From contig NZ_CP104003.1 of assembly GCF_025231485.1 (NCBI RefSeq), positions 1,364,001 to 1,428,000 of the forward strand: 64,000 nt of DNA, given 5' to 3'. The stretch is from Salinirubellus salinus. GTDB taxonomy: Archaea > Halobacteriota > Halobacteria > Halobacteriales > Haloarculaceae. Each line of letters opens with the position of its first letter. The first letter of the stretch is position 1. Made by a program: the position numbers and the translations under genes. The notes under the pieces are model-generated. The model made no database searches and was not told where the DNA came from. It saw only the letters and a list, made by a program, of their open reading frames with translations. Below, one piece after another: positions 49,387 through 57,934 of this stretch.

Positions 49387-51501
49387 ATGGGTGAATGTAT
49401 CATCTGCGGCACCTCCACGGAGGGCCACGTCTGTGAGACCCACCAGGAGGACGTCGCGTTCGAGTTCCGAGGCAACCGACCCGGCCAGCTGAAACCCGGC
49501 CGATTCTACCGAGGCACCGTCGACGGCTACGCCGAGTTCGGCGTCTTCGTCGACCTGAGCGACCGCGTGACGGGGTTGCTCCACCGCTCCAAACTGGACA
49601 AGCGCCTCGAGTCCCTCGACTGGGAGGTCGGCGACTCGGTGTACGTACAGGTCACGAACATCCGCGACAACGGCGACGTGGACCTCGGCTGGTCCATCCG
49701 CCAGTCCGAGCGCGACTTCCGCGGGTTCCTCATCCAGGACCCGGAGGGAGACGTGCTCGCCGAGGAGGAGGACGAGTCGGGAAACGGGACTGAGGCCGAG
49801 ACCGACTCGGCGCCGGAACCGGAGCCCGAACCGGAACCCGAACCGGAACCCGAGGTCGAGGCCGAACCCGACCGCGGTGCGAAGACGCCCAGCGAGGACG
49901 AAGCCGAGGCGGAGGAGGCCTCCGAGGCGGAACCCGAACCCGAACCCGAACCCGAACCCGAACCCGAGACGCAGGCCGACGCGGAGGTCGAGGACGCCGC
50001 CGAGGTCGCCCGCGTGGTCGTCGACGACCTGCGCGAGCGGGTCGGCGAGGACGTCCGCATCGAGGGCGAGATCGTCAGCGTGCGACAGACCTCCGGTCCG
50101 ACCGTGTTCGAACTCCGCGACGAGACCGGCGTGGTCGACTGCGCGGCGTTCGTCGAGGCCGGCGTGCGTGCCTACCCCGAGGTGGAGGTGGGCGACGTCG
50201 TCCGACTCGTGGGCGAGATCCGCGTCCGCCGCGACGAACTGCAGGTCGAGACCGAGGCGCTCGCCGTCCTCGAGGGCGAGGAGCGCGAGACGGTCGCGAA
50301 CCGGATGGAGGAGGCGCTGGACGCCGCGGCCGACCCCGGCGAGGTCGAACCCCTCGCCGAGGACGAGGCCGTCGCCGCCGTCACCGACGCCTCCCGCGAG
50401 GCAGGCCGGACCATCCGCCGCGCCGTGAAGGAGTCCCGACCCATCGTGGTCCGTCACTCCGCCGACACGGACGGCTACGTCGCCGGTGCCGCCATCGAGC
50501 GTGCCGTCCTCCCGCTCGTCCGTGAGGAGCACGCCGGTTCCGACGCCGTCTACCACTACTTCGACCGCCGCCCGCTCGAGGGGACGGTGTACGACCTCGA
50601 CGACGCGACGAACGACGTGACCCGGATGCTCGGGGACCGCGAGCGCCACGACGAGAAGATCCCACTGTTCGTGTTCGCCGGCGCCGGCGGCACGCGCGAC
50701 TCGCTCGACGGCCTCGAACTGCTCGGGGTCTACGGTGCGGACCGCGTCGTCGTCGACGGCACCCCGGTCGAGAGCGAGGTCTCCGACCTCGTCGAGACCA
50801 CGGTCGCCACCGAGGAGACCCGCACCGCGGGTACCGTCGCCGCGACGCTCGCGGCCGGCGTGAACCCCGACGTGCGTGACGACCTCGGGCACCTCCCCGC
50901 CGTCACCTACTGGGACGACCTCCCCGAGGCGTACGCCGAGGCCGCCGAGGCCGCTGGCGTCGACGAGGAGGCCGCGACCCGACTCCGCGAGGCCATCGCA
51001 CTGGAGGCCTACTACCAGTCCTACGAGGACAAGCGCGAACTCATCATCGACCTGCTGTTCGAACAGCAACACGGGCTGGCCGAGCAGGTGTCGACGCAGT
51101 TCCGCACGAAGCTCGAGGCGGAGATGGACACCGCGCTCGCCAACCTCGAGACCCGCGAGGCCGGTGGCGTCGAGTTCACCGTCCTCGACACGGACTCGTA
51201 CACCCACCGCTTCGACTTCCCGCCGACGGGGCTCCTGCTGGACGAGCTCCACCGACGCGACGGGCAGGGCACCGCCGTGACCGTCGGCGTCGGCCGGGAC
51301 GAACTGCAGGTCCGCACCTCCGAGAACGTGGACCTCCGCGCCGTCGTGGACCGCGTGGCCGAGGCCGTCCCGCAGGGCGGCGTCTCCGCCCGCGGCACGC
51401 GCGAGGGCGTCGTCGAGTTCCTCGCCGGCGAGCGCGACGCCGTCGTGGACGCCGTGCTGGAGGAAGTCGCGGCCGAACTGTCGGCCGCGCCCGCGGCGTA
51501 G
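49387..51501 (+). CDS. RecJ-like DHH-family protein with S1 and OB domains
   Basis: A 704-residue protein. An N-terminal zinc knuckle (Cys4, Cys7, Cys16, His19) precedes an S1 domain (about 35-105), two Glu-Pro repeat tracts at about 143-156 and 182-194, an OB fold (about 215-295) and a DHH-like region from about 325. Motif I reads HSADTDG at 357-363, while the place of the DHH triad reads VVVDGTPVE with Asp457, Gly458 and Thr459. So the name-giving triad is not seen. Archaeal RecJ-like proteins join GINS/CMG complexes or act as nucleases; a structural role is possible here. Confidence 0.85.
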   Translation: MGECIICGTSTEGHVCETHQEDVAFEFRGNRPGQLKPGRFYRGTVDGYAEFGVFVDLSDRVTGLLHRSKLDKRLESLDWEVGDSVYVQVTNIRDNGDVDLGWSIRQSERDFRGFLIQDPEGDVLAEEEDESGNGTEAETDSAPEPEPEPEPEPEPEVEAEPDRGAKTPSEDEAEAEEASEAEPEPEPEPEPEPETQADAEVEDAAEVARVVVDDLRERVGEDVRIEGEIVSVRQTSGPTVFELRDETGVVDCAAFVEAGVRAYPEVEVGDVVRLVGEIRVRRDELQVETEALAVLEGEERETVANRMEEALDAAADPGEVEPLAEDEAVAAVTDASREAGRTIRRAVKESRPIVVRHSADTDGYVAGAAIERAVLPLVREEHAGSDAVYHYFDRRPLEGTVYDLDDATNDVTRMLGDRERHDEKIPLFVFAGAGGTRDSLDGLELLGVYGADRVVVDGTPVESEVSDLVETTVATEETRTAGTVAATLAAGVNPDVRDDLGHLPAVTYWDDLPEAYAEAAEAAGVDEEAATRLREAIALEAYYQSYEDKRELIIDLLFEQQHGLAEQVSTQFRTKLEAEMDTALANLETREAGGVEFTVLDTDSYTHRFDFPPTGLLLDELHRRDGQGTAVTVGVGRDELQVRTSENVDLRAVVDRVAEAVPQGGVSARGTREGVVEFLAGERDAVVDAVLEEVAAELSAAPAA
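49817..49974. repeat. Two GAACCC-type hexamer tracts
   Basis: Within the RecJ-like gene two blocks of the hexamer GAACCC/GAGCCC (Glu-Pro codons) occur at about 49817-49852 and 49930-49972, separated by an acidic linker. Copy number could change by slippage and alter linker length. Confidence 0.7.
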
Positions 51502-52035
51502 CCCCGGAGTAACGCGTTTTCCGGTTCGATCTGTCTCGGTTTCGTGTTCCAGACCAGTCTCCCGACTGGGTCGCTCCTGTGGGGGGCTGTTCCTCCTCGT
51601 GTCCGCGTTGGTCCAGTACGACGGCTGTGACCGGCTCGGTCGGCGCGAGGCCCGACTGTGGGCTGTCACGGTGGCTGTCCCGCCCACCGTCACGCAGTTC
51701 ACGTCGTTCGCGGTCCTGTTCCCGCACCTCTCGGCCGAACTCACGACGTTCGCGCCGCCGGGGTTCGGCCCCGTGCTCGGAGGGATAGCGCTCGCGGGGG
51801 ACGTCGGTCGTCGGGTGACGAGCGACGGCCGGCTAACAGAGCCCACGGCCTGATCGGTCCGCGCCGCACAGCGGCCCGAGACCGCTCGGCGGTTCGGAGC
51901 GGGGCTGGCTCAGTGGTCCCGTGAGTCCCACGCCGCCCCGCGACACACCACGGCGCACCGCACCCAACCGACACCGGACCACCGACCCACGACCGCAAGG
52001 CACGTATCCCGTGGCCCCGGACACGTCGTAAGCGG
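51502..52035. other. 534-bp gap between RecJ-like gene and elp3
   Basis: No confident gene lies here. A GTG-started frame at 51599-51853 (84 codons) has G/C-biased third positions and a hydrophobic middle (LWAVTVAVPPTVTQFTSFAVLF), and the same frame is open upstream to the recJ-like stop with another hydrophobic run (CGGLFLLVSALVQ). It could be a small membrane protein or the remnant of one. A T run, CGTTTTCC at 51514-51521, follows the RecJ-like stop and may act as a terminator. The rest is G+C-rich and without recognisable signal. Confidence 0.4.
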
Positions 52036-53709
52036 ATGAGTTCCGAAGCCGAGACCGAGAGCGCGTTCGACCGGGTCTGCCGAACCCTCGCCGAGCGACT
52101 GCTCGACGGCGAACTGGACCCCGACGACGTCGAGAACGCCAAGACCGACGCCTGCTCGGAGTTCGGCGCGGCCACGGTCCCCAAGCACTCGGACATCGTG
52201 GACCACGCCCCGGACGGTGAGCGCGAGGAACTCCAGAAGCTCCTCCAGCGCAAGCCGGTGCGGACGGCCTCTGGCGTCTCGCCCGTCGCCATCATGACCT
52301 CGCCCCACACCTGCCCGCACGGGAAGTGTCTCTACTGTCCCGGCGGGCCGGCGAGCGAGTTCTCCTCCTCGCAGTCCTACACGGGCGAGGAGCCAGCGGC
52401 GGCGAGGGGGGTGCAGAACGACTACGACCCGTACGGGCAGGTGACGCTGCGGCTCGAGCAGTTGCGGCGCATCGGCCACCCGGTCGACAAGATAGAGCTC
52501 ATCCTGATGGGCGGGACGATGACCGCCCGGAGCCACGACTACCAGGAGTGGTTCGTCAAGCGGGCCTACGAGGCGATGAACGACTACGACCCGTCCGGCG
52601 AACCGAACCCGAGCGAGACCGAGTCGTTCAAGCCGGACCCCGACTCGGTCGAGTTCCGGTATCTGGAGGACGTCGTCGCCGAGAACGAGGTCTCGGACGT
52701 CCGGGCAATCGGCACGACGTTCGAGACCAAGCCGGACTGGTGTGACCCCGAGCAGATCGACCGGATGTTGCGCCTCGGCGGGACGAAGGTGGAGGTGGGG
52801 GTCCAGACCACCTACGAGCGCGTGAACCGCGAGATGCACCGCGGCCACGGCGTCCAGGCGAGCATCGACGCGAACCGCCGCCTGCGCGACGCCGCGTTCA
52901 AGGTGGGGTTCCACATGATGCCCGGGCAGCCGGGGATGAGCAAGGCGATGTGTCTGGAGGACTTCCACGAACTGTTCGAGAACCCCGACTGGCGACCGGA
53001 CTACCTCAAGATATACCCGACGCTCGTGGTCCGGGACACGCTCACCTACGACATGTGGCGCCGGGGGGAGTACGAACCCCTGACGAACGAGGAGGCCGCC
53101 GAACTGGTCGCGGAGATCAAGAAGGATATCCCGCGGTACGTCCGCCTCCAGCGGGTACAGCGTGACATCCCGGCCGACCACATCGACGCCGGCGTCTGGA
53201 AGTCGAACCTCCGGCAGCTGGCGCGAAAGCGGATGGCCGAGCACGGCTGGACGTGCGACTGCATCCGCTGTCGCGAGGTCGGGATGAACGACGAGGACCC
53301 CGAATACGTCGAACTGGACACGCTCACCTACGAGGCCGGCGGCGGCACGGAGCACTACATCTCGTTCGAGGACTTCGAGAAGGACCTCCTCGTGGGGTTC
53401 TGTCGGCTCCGCTTCCCGAGCGAGGACCGCGCGGCGAGCGACGACGACCCGGTCCGCCGCGAACTCGAGGACGCCGCACTCGTCCGCGAGCTCCACGTCT
53501 ACGGCAACGAGGTGGGCGTGGGGCAGGACTCGGACGGCGACTACCAGCACGAGGGGTACGGCCGCCGACTGCTGGCCGAGGCCGAGCGTCGCGCCCGCGA
53601 GGCCGGTTACTCGAAGCTCGCGGTCATCTCGGGCATCGGCGTGCGCGAGTACTACCGCGAGAAACTCGGCTACGTGCAGGACGGCCCGTACGTGAGCAAG
53701 CGGTTGTAG
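52036..53709 (+). CDS. elp3: Elp3 tRNA U34 carboxymethyl-modifying radical SAM/acetyltransferase
   Basis: A 557-residue enzyme. The radical SAM cluster cysteines are Cys93, Cys98 and Cys101 (CPHGKCLYC), followed by a TIM-barrel-like domain with LILMGGTMTAR and the KVEVGVQT segment. A zinc-binding region (CDCIRCREV) and then a GNAT domain with HEGYGRRLLAEAERRAREAG and REYYREKLGY close the protein. It makes the cm5U-type wobble modification in tRNA. Archaeal Elp3 works without the other Elongator subunits. It is a single-gene unit. Confidence 0.95.
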   Translation: MSSEAETESAFDRVCRTLAERLLDGELDPDDVENAKTDACSEFGAATVPKHSDIVDHAPDGEREELQKLLQRKPVRTASGVSPVAIMTSPHTCPHGKCLYCPGGPASEFSSSQSYTGEEPAAARGVQNDYDPYGQVTLRLEQLRRIGHPVDKIELILMGGTMTARSHDYQEWFVKRAYEAMNDYDPSGEPNPSETESFKPDPDSVEFRYLEDVVAENEVSDVRAIGTTFETKPDWCDPEQIDRMLRLGGTKVEVGVQTTYERVNREMHRGHGVQASIDANRRLRDAAFKVGFHMMPGQPGMSKAMCLEDFHELFENPDWRPDYLKIYPTLVVRDTLTYDMWRRGEYEPLTNEEAAELVAEIKKDIPRYVRLQRVQRDIPADHIDAGVWKSNLRQLARKRMAEHGWTCDCIRCREVGMNDEDPEYVELDTLTYEAGGGTEHYISFEDFEKDLLVGFCRLRFPSEDRAASDDDPVRRELEDAALVRELHVYGNEVGVGQDSDGDYQHEGYGRRLLAEAERRAREAGYSKLAVISGIGVREYYREKLGYVQDGPYVSKRL

Positions 53710-54231
53710 GGTGGGAGTCCGGGTGTGTGATGAGTCACTGTCGGCGAGAGCGAGAGGCGAACAGCGAAGGTACAGCCAGCAACAGCGCGAATCACGGTGC
53801 AAAGTAACCCGCACAGCACCGCCCAGCACAGCCCTCGTGCCTCCCCTACTGACTCGCTCCGCTCGTCCCTCGCGCGGAATCGTTCGCGGACCTCGCTATC
53901 GCTCGGCACCGCTCACCGCACGCGCCGGGGTTTTCGCTCGACCGAGCAAACGACACGGCCTGCGCGGGTGCGCGAACGAACGTGAGCGGGCCCGTACCCG
54001 GGGCGTGTGGGTGGGGCAGCCGTGTCACTGCGACAGCAGCGACCGGCCGCTTCGCTGGGCTGTCGCCGTGCGGTTGCTGTTTAGTACGTACCGCGCTAGT
54101 CGGTCCGATCACCGAGGAAACACGCACCGACGAACTGTACCACAGAGACGAACGCTACCTCGCGAGGACGTCACGTCCAGCGAACCCGCTCCAATCGAAG
54201 ACGCGAACCCAGACACCAGACCGAACGAGTC
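53710..54231. other. 522-bp non-coding gap between elp3 and GNAT gene
   Basis: No convincing protein gene is seen on either strand; the frames present are Arg/Ser-rich and change composition abruptly. The 3' part (54070-54230) has visibly lower G+C than neighbours. A TATA-like GTTTAGTAC at about 54079-54087 could start a plus-strand transcript running antisense toward the GNAT 3' end. GC-rich short inverted repeats (for example CGCGCGGAATCGTTCGCGG region near 53871-53889) occur. An uncharacterised RNA is possible but nothing proves it. Confidence 0.4.
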
Positions 54232-54720
54232 CTACCGACCGAGGAAGCGCGAGAGCCTGTCCCGGATGCCCCCCTCACCGAGTTTCAGGTAGTAGGCGTC
54301 GCCGTGGTCCTCGTAGTAGTTGTCGACGCGGCGCTTGATCTCGAAGCCGACGTGCTGGTAGAACTCGACCGCAGCGCGGTTCGTGGTCCGGGCGTGGCAG
54401 GTGACCGTGTTGTACTCCTCGGCGACGCGGGCGACGAGTCGTTTGCCGAACCCCTCGCCACGGTAGTCGGGGTGGACGGCGAGAAAGAGGATGTACCCGT
54501 CGCGGCGGGTGGCGGCGAAACCGACGAGGTGGTCCTCGACGCCGCGCTCGACGAGGGCGTAGACCGTCGAACGGCGGTAGGCATCGAGGAAGAACCCCCG
54601 TCGCTGCTTGAGGACGCCCTCCCGTTCGCGGATGGCCTCCTTGAGCTCCCAGGCGTCCTCGGCCAGCGTGTCGTCGCCGGGGCCGAAGACGCGCGTCTCG
54701 ATGTTGACACTCACTACCAT
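54232..54720 (-). CDS. GNAT-family N-acetyltransferase
   Basis: A 162-residue acetyltransferase. The acetyl-CoA pyrophosphate loop reads YRGEGFGKRLVARV near 93-106, preceded by the strand ILFLAVHPD, and the C-terminal FYQHVGFEIK is the usual GNAT end. The substrate is unknown; RimI-like protein N-acetylation or small-molecule acetylation are possible. A TATA element at about 54738-54745 would start RNA near 54715, so GTG 54714 (two codons in) is an alternative start. Confidence 0.83.
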   Translation of the reverse strand: MVVSVNIETRVFGPGDDTLAEDAWELKEAIREREGVLKQRRGFFLDAYRRSTVYALVERGVEDHLVGFAATRRDGYILFLAVHPDYRGEGFGKRLVARVAEEYNTVTCHARTTNRAAVEFYQHVGFEIKRRVDNYYEDHGDAYYLKLGEGGIRDRLSRFLGR

Positions 54721-54750
54721 GTCGTACTACGTGGGCGGATATAGTTCCAC

Positions 54751-54810
54751 CGCCAGCGGCCACGAGGAACCGCCAGCGGCCGCGAGGAACCGCCTGCGGC
54801 CCCGAGGGGC
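54751..54810. repeat. Three tandem copies of a 20-bp repeat
   Basis: Units start at 54751, 54771 and 54791 with consensus CGCCAGCGGCCNCGAGGAAC. Units 1 and 2 differ at one base (A or G at position 12); unit 3 differs at four positions. A partial fourth begins at 54811. The repeats sit between the divergent GNAT and DUF502 genes. Confidence 0.75.
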
Positions 54811-54848
54811 CGCAAGGCTTTCGGACGCGCCACGAGACTCGCGAGTAT

Positions 54849-56015
54849 ATGGCACCACGGACCTCCGGAGAGGAGGCCGACCAGCCCACCCGCCGACGCC
54901 CGTCCTCCAGGGAACTGTTGCGCCGCTCGTTCGTCTCCGGCGTCGGTCTCGCCCTCCCGTTGCTGGTCACGCTCGCCATCCTCTCGTTCGCGCTCAACTT
55001 CATCTCGGGCCAACTGGACCCCGTCGTCGACGTCGTCCAGCAGGCCACCCCGAACCAGCAGTTACAGGCGTTCCTCATCGAGGTGACGACGCTCGTGGTG
55101 CTGCTCGTCCTCGTGTTCGTCGTCGGGTTCCTCGCCGAGTTCGGGCCCGGCGACGGACAGATCGGCGACGGGTTCGACTACGTGATGGAGTCCATCCCGG
55201 GCGTCGGTTCCGTCTACACCTCGTTCAACGAGATGAGCGAACTCCTGCTCGACTCCGACACCGAGAGTTTCCAGGAGGTGAAACTGGTCGAGTATCCCCG
55301 CGACGGCTCGTACACGGTGGCGTTCAAGACGGCCACGACCCCGGACGTCATCGGCGACGCGACCGGCCACGAGGAGATGGTCACCCTGTTCATGCCGATG
55401 GCGCCGAACCCCGTGATGGGCGGGTTCGTCATCCACGTCTCGTCCGACCGGGTCGTGGACGTGGACATGACCGTCGAGCAGGGGATCCGGAGCATCGTCA
55501 CCTCGGGCGTCGCCATCGGCGAGGACGACCCGCAGATGCGGGGACTGACCGAGGCCCAGTTGCGCGAACTGAGTCAGGTCCAGCGCATCGACAACCAGGT
55601 CGGTGGGGCGGACCCGGAGGATGTCGGTCGGGACACCGGGATGGCCGAGCGGCGTGAACAGTACGACGAGAACGTCTCGCCCGAGCACTCCGACACCCCC
55701 ACGGGAATCGAGAGTCGCACCGACGACGGCACGGTCGGGGAGTCGATGGACGACCACGACCGGCCGGGCGACGTGACGAGCGAGGCCGTCATCGGCGAGA
55801 CGAGTGAGAGGACCCCCGCCGAGCGTGCCGGGCGGATGCCGGACCGGGCCGAGCAGACGAGCGAGAAGCCCCCCGCGGAGATGGCCGACCGCGACCCCGC
55901 ACGACGCGACGGGACGGACGGCCCGCCCGCCGACGCCACGGATGCCGACGCCGAGGCGGACGCGGACGTGGACCCGAGCGGTGAAGCCGACGGGTCACGA
56001 GACACAGAGTCGTGA
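54849..56015 (+). CDS. DUF502 membrane protein
   Basis: A 388-residue protein. Residues 25-130 hold two hydrophobic helices (SFVSGVGLALPLLVTLAILS and TTLVVLLVLVFVVGFLAEF). The DUF502 soluble domain follows with PGVGSVYTSFNEMSELL and VTLFMPMAPNPVMGGFVIHV near 140-205. From about residue 240 the protein is a disordered, very acidic tail rich in Asp, Glu, Arg and Pro. DUF502 function is unknown. The stop overlaps the archease GTG as GTGA. Confidence 0.86.
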   Translation: MAPRTSGEEADQPTRRRPSSRELLRRSFVSGVGLALPLLVTLAILSFALNFISGQLDPVVDVVQQATPNQQLQAFLIEVTTLVVLLVLVFVVGFLAEFGPGDGQIGDGFDYVMESIPGVGSVYTSFNEMSELLLDSDTESFQEVKLVEYPRDGSYTVAFKTATTPDVIGDATGHEEMVTLFMPMAPNPVMGGFVIHVSSDRVVDVDMTVEQGIRSIVTSGVAIGEDDPQMRGLTEAQLRELSQVQRIDNQVGGADPEDVGRDTGMAERREQYDENVSPEHSDTPTGIESRTDDGTVGESMDDHDRPGDVTSEAVIGETSERTPAERAGRMPDRAEQTSEKPPAEMADRDPARRDGTDGPPADATDADAEADADVDPSGEADGSRDTES

Positions 56016-56422
56016 GCTTCGAACTGCGCGAGCACACGGCGGACGTGGCCGTGGCCGCCCGTGGCGAGACGCTGGGGGAACTGTACGCGGCCGTGGCCGA
56101 CGGGCTGGCGGCCGCGATGTGCGACGAGGTGCCCGAACACGGTGGCGAGACGTTCGAGGTGACCGTCCACGCCGAGAGCCGCGAGGCACTCCTGTTCGAC
56201 TACCTCGACGAGCTCGTCTACCGGCGGGACGTGGAGGCGGTGCTCCCCGTCGACAACGAGGCGAGCGTCGAACCCGACACCGAGTGGGACCTCTCGGGGT
56301 CGTTCCGTGGCGTGCCGCTGGCCGACGTGACCGCCCGCGAAGTGAAGGCCGTCACGTACTCTGACATGGCGGTCGAACGCGACGGCGAGGAGTGGACGGC
56401 CTACGTCGTCTTCGACGTCTGA
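56012..56422 (+). CDS. Archease, activator of RtcB RNA ligase
   Basis: A 136-residue protein beginning MSFELREHTADVAVAA at GTG 56012, which overlaps the DUF502 stop. The conserved metal-site residues near the N-terminus (His8 and Asp11) and the C-terminal EVKAVTYSDMAVE match archease. It speeds and widens the activity of the tRNA-splicing ligase RtcB. No rtcB is in this window. Linkage to DUF502 is by translational overlap. Confidence 0.93.
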   Translation: MSFELREHTADVAVAARGETLGELYAAVADGLAAAMCDEVPEHGGETFEVTVHAESREALLFDYLDELVYRRDVEAVLPVDNEASVEPDTEWDLSGSFRGVPLADVTAREVKAVTYSDMAVERDGEEWTAYVVFDV

Positions 56423-56503
56423 GTCGTCGTCACGGCAGCCCGTCGGGCGGCTGTCGCTGGCCGGTTACGTGCGGGTTATGCGGCGTCGGCGCCTCGGTAG
56501 CGT

Positions 56504-57535
56504 ATGGACTGGTCCCCCCTCCCCTTCCACGTCGACTACGTGACCGACGGGCCCGGCGACGCGCGCGAGGCGTTCGCGTTCGTGCTGGAGACGCTCGCGG
56601 ACCCCCCGACCGCCGCCCTGTTCCTCGTGGGCGGACTGGGCGCGGCCCTGTTCGTCGGGGGCTGGCTCCGCGCGCGGCCGACGGTCCCCGACCTCGTGGT
56701 GTTGCGCGAGACGCTCGTCGGCTACCGCGACCTGGTGCCGTGGATGCTGCGGCTCGCGATGGGTCTCCCGCTGGTGGGCGCGGGCTTCGCGGGCTACTTC
56801 TTCAGCCCCATCGTCGCGGCGCCGGGGGTGCGACTCCTCCAGATCGCACTCGGTTTCCTGTTGCTGTTCGGGCTGGCGACGCGCGCGAGCGCCGCGTCCG
56901 CGCTCGGGCTCTACCTCGCGGGGCTGGCGAGCGACCCGACGCTCCTGCTGGCGTTCGAGTACGTCGGGGGCCTCGCGGCGCTCGTCCTCCTCGGTGGTGG
57001 GCGCCCGAGCGCCGACGACATGCTGGGACGCGTGGCCGCGACGGAGGGGACACTCTACAACCGGGTCGACCCGGTCCACCGCGTCGCCGAGCGGTTCCGG
57101 GCCGCCATGGCGCCGTACGAGCGGTACGCGCCGACCGTCCTGCGGGTGGGGACGGGGCTGACCTTCGCGTACCTCGGTGTCGTCGAGAAGTTGCTCGACC
57201 CCGGCCGGGCGGCGCTCGTCGTGGCGAAGTACGACCTCACGAGCGTCGTCCCGGTGAGCGAGGGGGCGTGGATACTCGGCGCGGGTCTGGTGGAACTGGC
57301 CGTCGGGGTGGCACTGGTCGCGGGACTGTTGACGCGGGGGACGGCCGCGCTCGCGTTCGTCGTCCTGACGACGACGCTGTTCGGTCTCCCCGACGACCCG
57401 GTGCTGGCGCACGTCACGTTGTTCGGGCTCGTCTCGGCCATCTTCACGCTCGGGGGGGGACCGCTCTCGGTCGACCGTCTCCTCGAGGCCACCCCGGCCA
57501 GCCGGGGTCGGGAGCGCGCGGACCCGGCGGACTGA
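56504..57535 (+). CDS. DoxX-like membrane protein
   Basis: A 343-residue protein with nine or ten hydrophobic segments and two similar halves. The second half carries TVLRVGTGLTFAYLGVVEKLLDPGRAALVV, the DoxX signature pattern, and the first half has WMLRLAMGLPLVGAGFAGYFF. DoxX proteins associate with quinone-linked redox processes and sulfur stress in some organisms. The ATG at 56504 begins MDWSPLPF. It is a single unit, 81 bases after archease. Confidence 0.78.
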   Translation: MDWSPLPFHVDYVTDGPGDAREAFAFVLETLADPPTAALFLVGGLGAALFVGGWLRARPTVPDLVVLRETLVGYRDLVPWMLRLAMGLPLVGAGFAGYFFSPIVAAPGVRLLQIALGFLLLFGLATRASAASALGLYLAGLASDPTLLLAFEYVGGLAALVLLGGGRPSADDMLGRVAATEGTLYNRVDPVHRVAERFRAAMAPYERYAPTVLRVGTGLTFAYLGVVEKLLDPGRAALVVAKYDLTSVVPVSEGAWILGAGLVELAVGVALVAGLLTRGTAALAFVVLTTTLFGLPDDPVLAHVTLFGLVSAIFTLGGGPLSVDRLLEATPASRGRERADPAD

Positions 57536-57593
57536 GTACGCACGACCCGCCGGTGTGAGAGGTTTCTTGACTCGGGCGGTGCTACCTCGGAGT

Positions 57594-57740
57594 ATGCGTG
57601 ACGAGGAGGAGATACGCGAACAGTACGAGTTCCTGAAGGCTGAACTGGACGACGAGGACATGAGACACGAGGGCGTTCGACAGATGTTCACCTACTACAA
57701 GCGGGCGCTCGGGTGGGTGCTCGAGGAGGAGTACATCTGA
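57594..57740 (+). CDS. Short conserved haloarchaeal-type protein
   Basis: A 48-residue acidic protein beginning MRDEEEIREQYEFLKAELD, almost wholly helical, with FTYYKRALGWVLEEEYI at the end. The ATG at 57594 is chosen because the upstream codons are unrelated in character. Such short helical proteins are common in haloarchaeal genomes and unassigned. It lies just upstream of the candidate RNA at 57.8 kb. Confidence 0.65.
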   Translation: MRDEEEIREQYEFLKAELDDEDMRHEGVRQMFTYYKRALGWVLEEEYI

Positions 57741-57775
57741 GGAACGCCGGGAGCGTCGTGCGGTTCAGCCGGTAG

Positions 57776-57900
57776 GTTTATGTCCCCGTGACCGCTTGTT
57801 GCAGGTGACGCTTCGCTTTGGAGGGCCGAAGCGTCAGCGGGGACCAACTAGGGCGGCAAGCCTCAAGCCGGCTCTTTTCACCCGGCTCGGGGCTTTCCAC
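57776..57900 (+). ncRNA. Candidate structured non-coding RNA with its own TATA element
   Basis: Between the convergent genes at 57594 (+) and 57935 (-) two strong stems occur in a row. Stem 1: TGACGCTTCG (57806-57815) with CGAAGCGTCA (57827-57836), ten perfect pairs. Stem 2: arms at 57858-57871 and 57882-57895 give 13 of 14 pairs (one A-C mismatch) around loop CTCTTTTCAC. GTCCCCG (57782-57788) can pair with CGGGGAC (57838-57844) and enclose stem 1. A TATA-like GTTTATGT at 57776-57783 fits initiation near 57805. It matches no RNA I can name; a 3' untranslated element of the short gene is the alternative. Confidence 0.5.
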
Positions 57901-57934
57901 TCTTCGAGAACTACACCGCGAGCGACGTGGCCGT

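Noticed and set aside
53711-54292. 193-codon plus-strand frame in the gap after elp3
   Set aside because: Composition is Arg/Ser-rich and mixed, it runs antisense into the GNAT 3' end, and no domain pattern is present.
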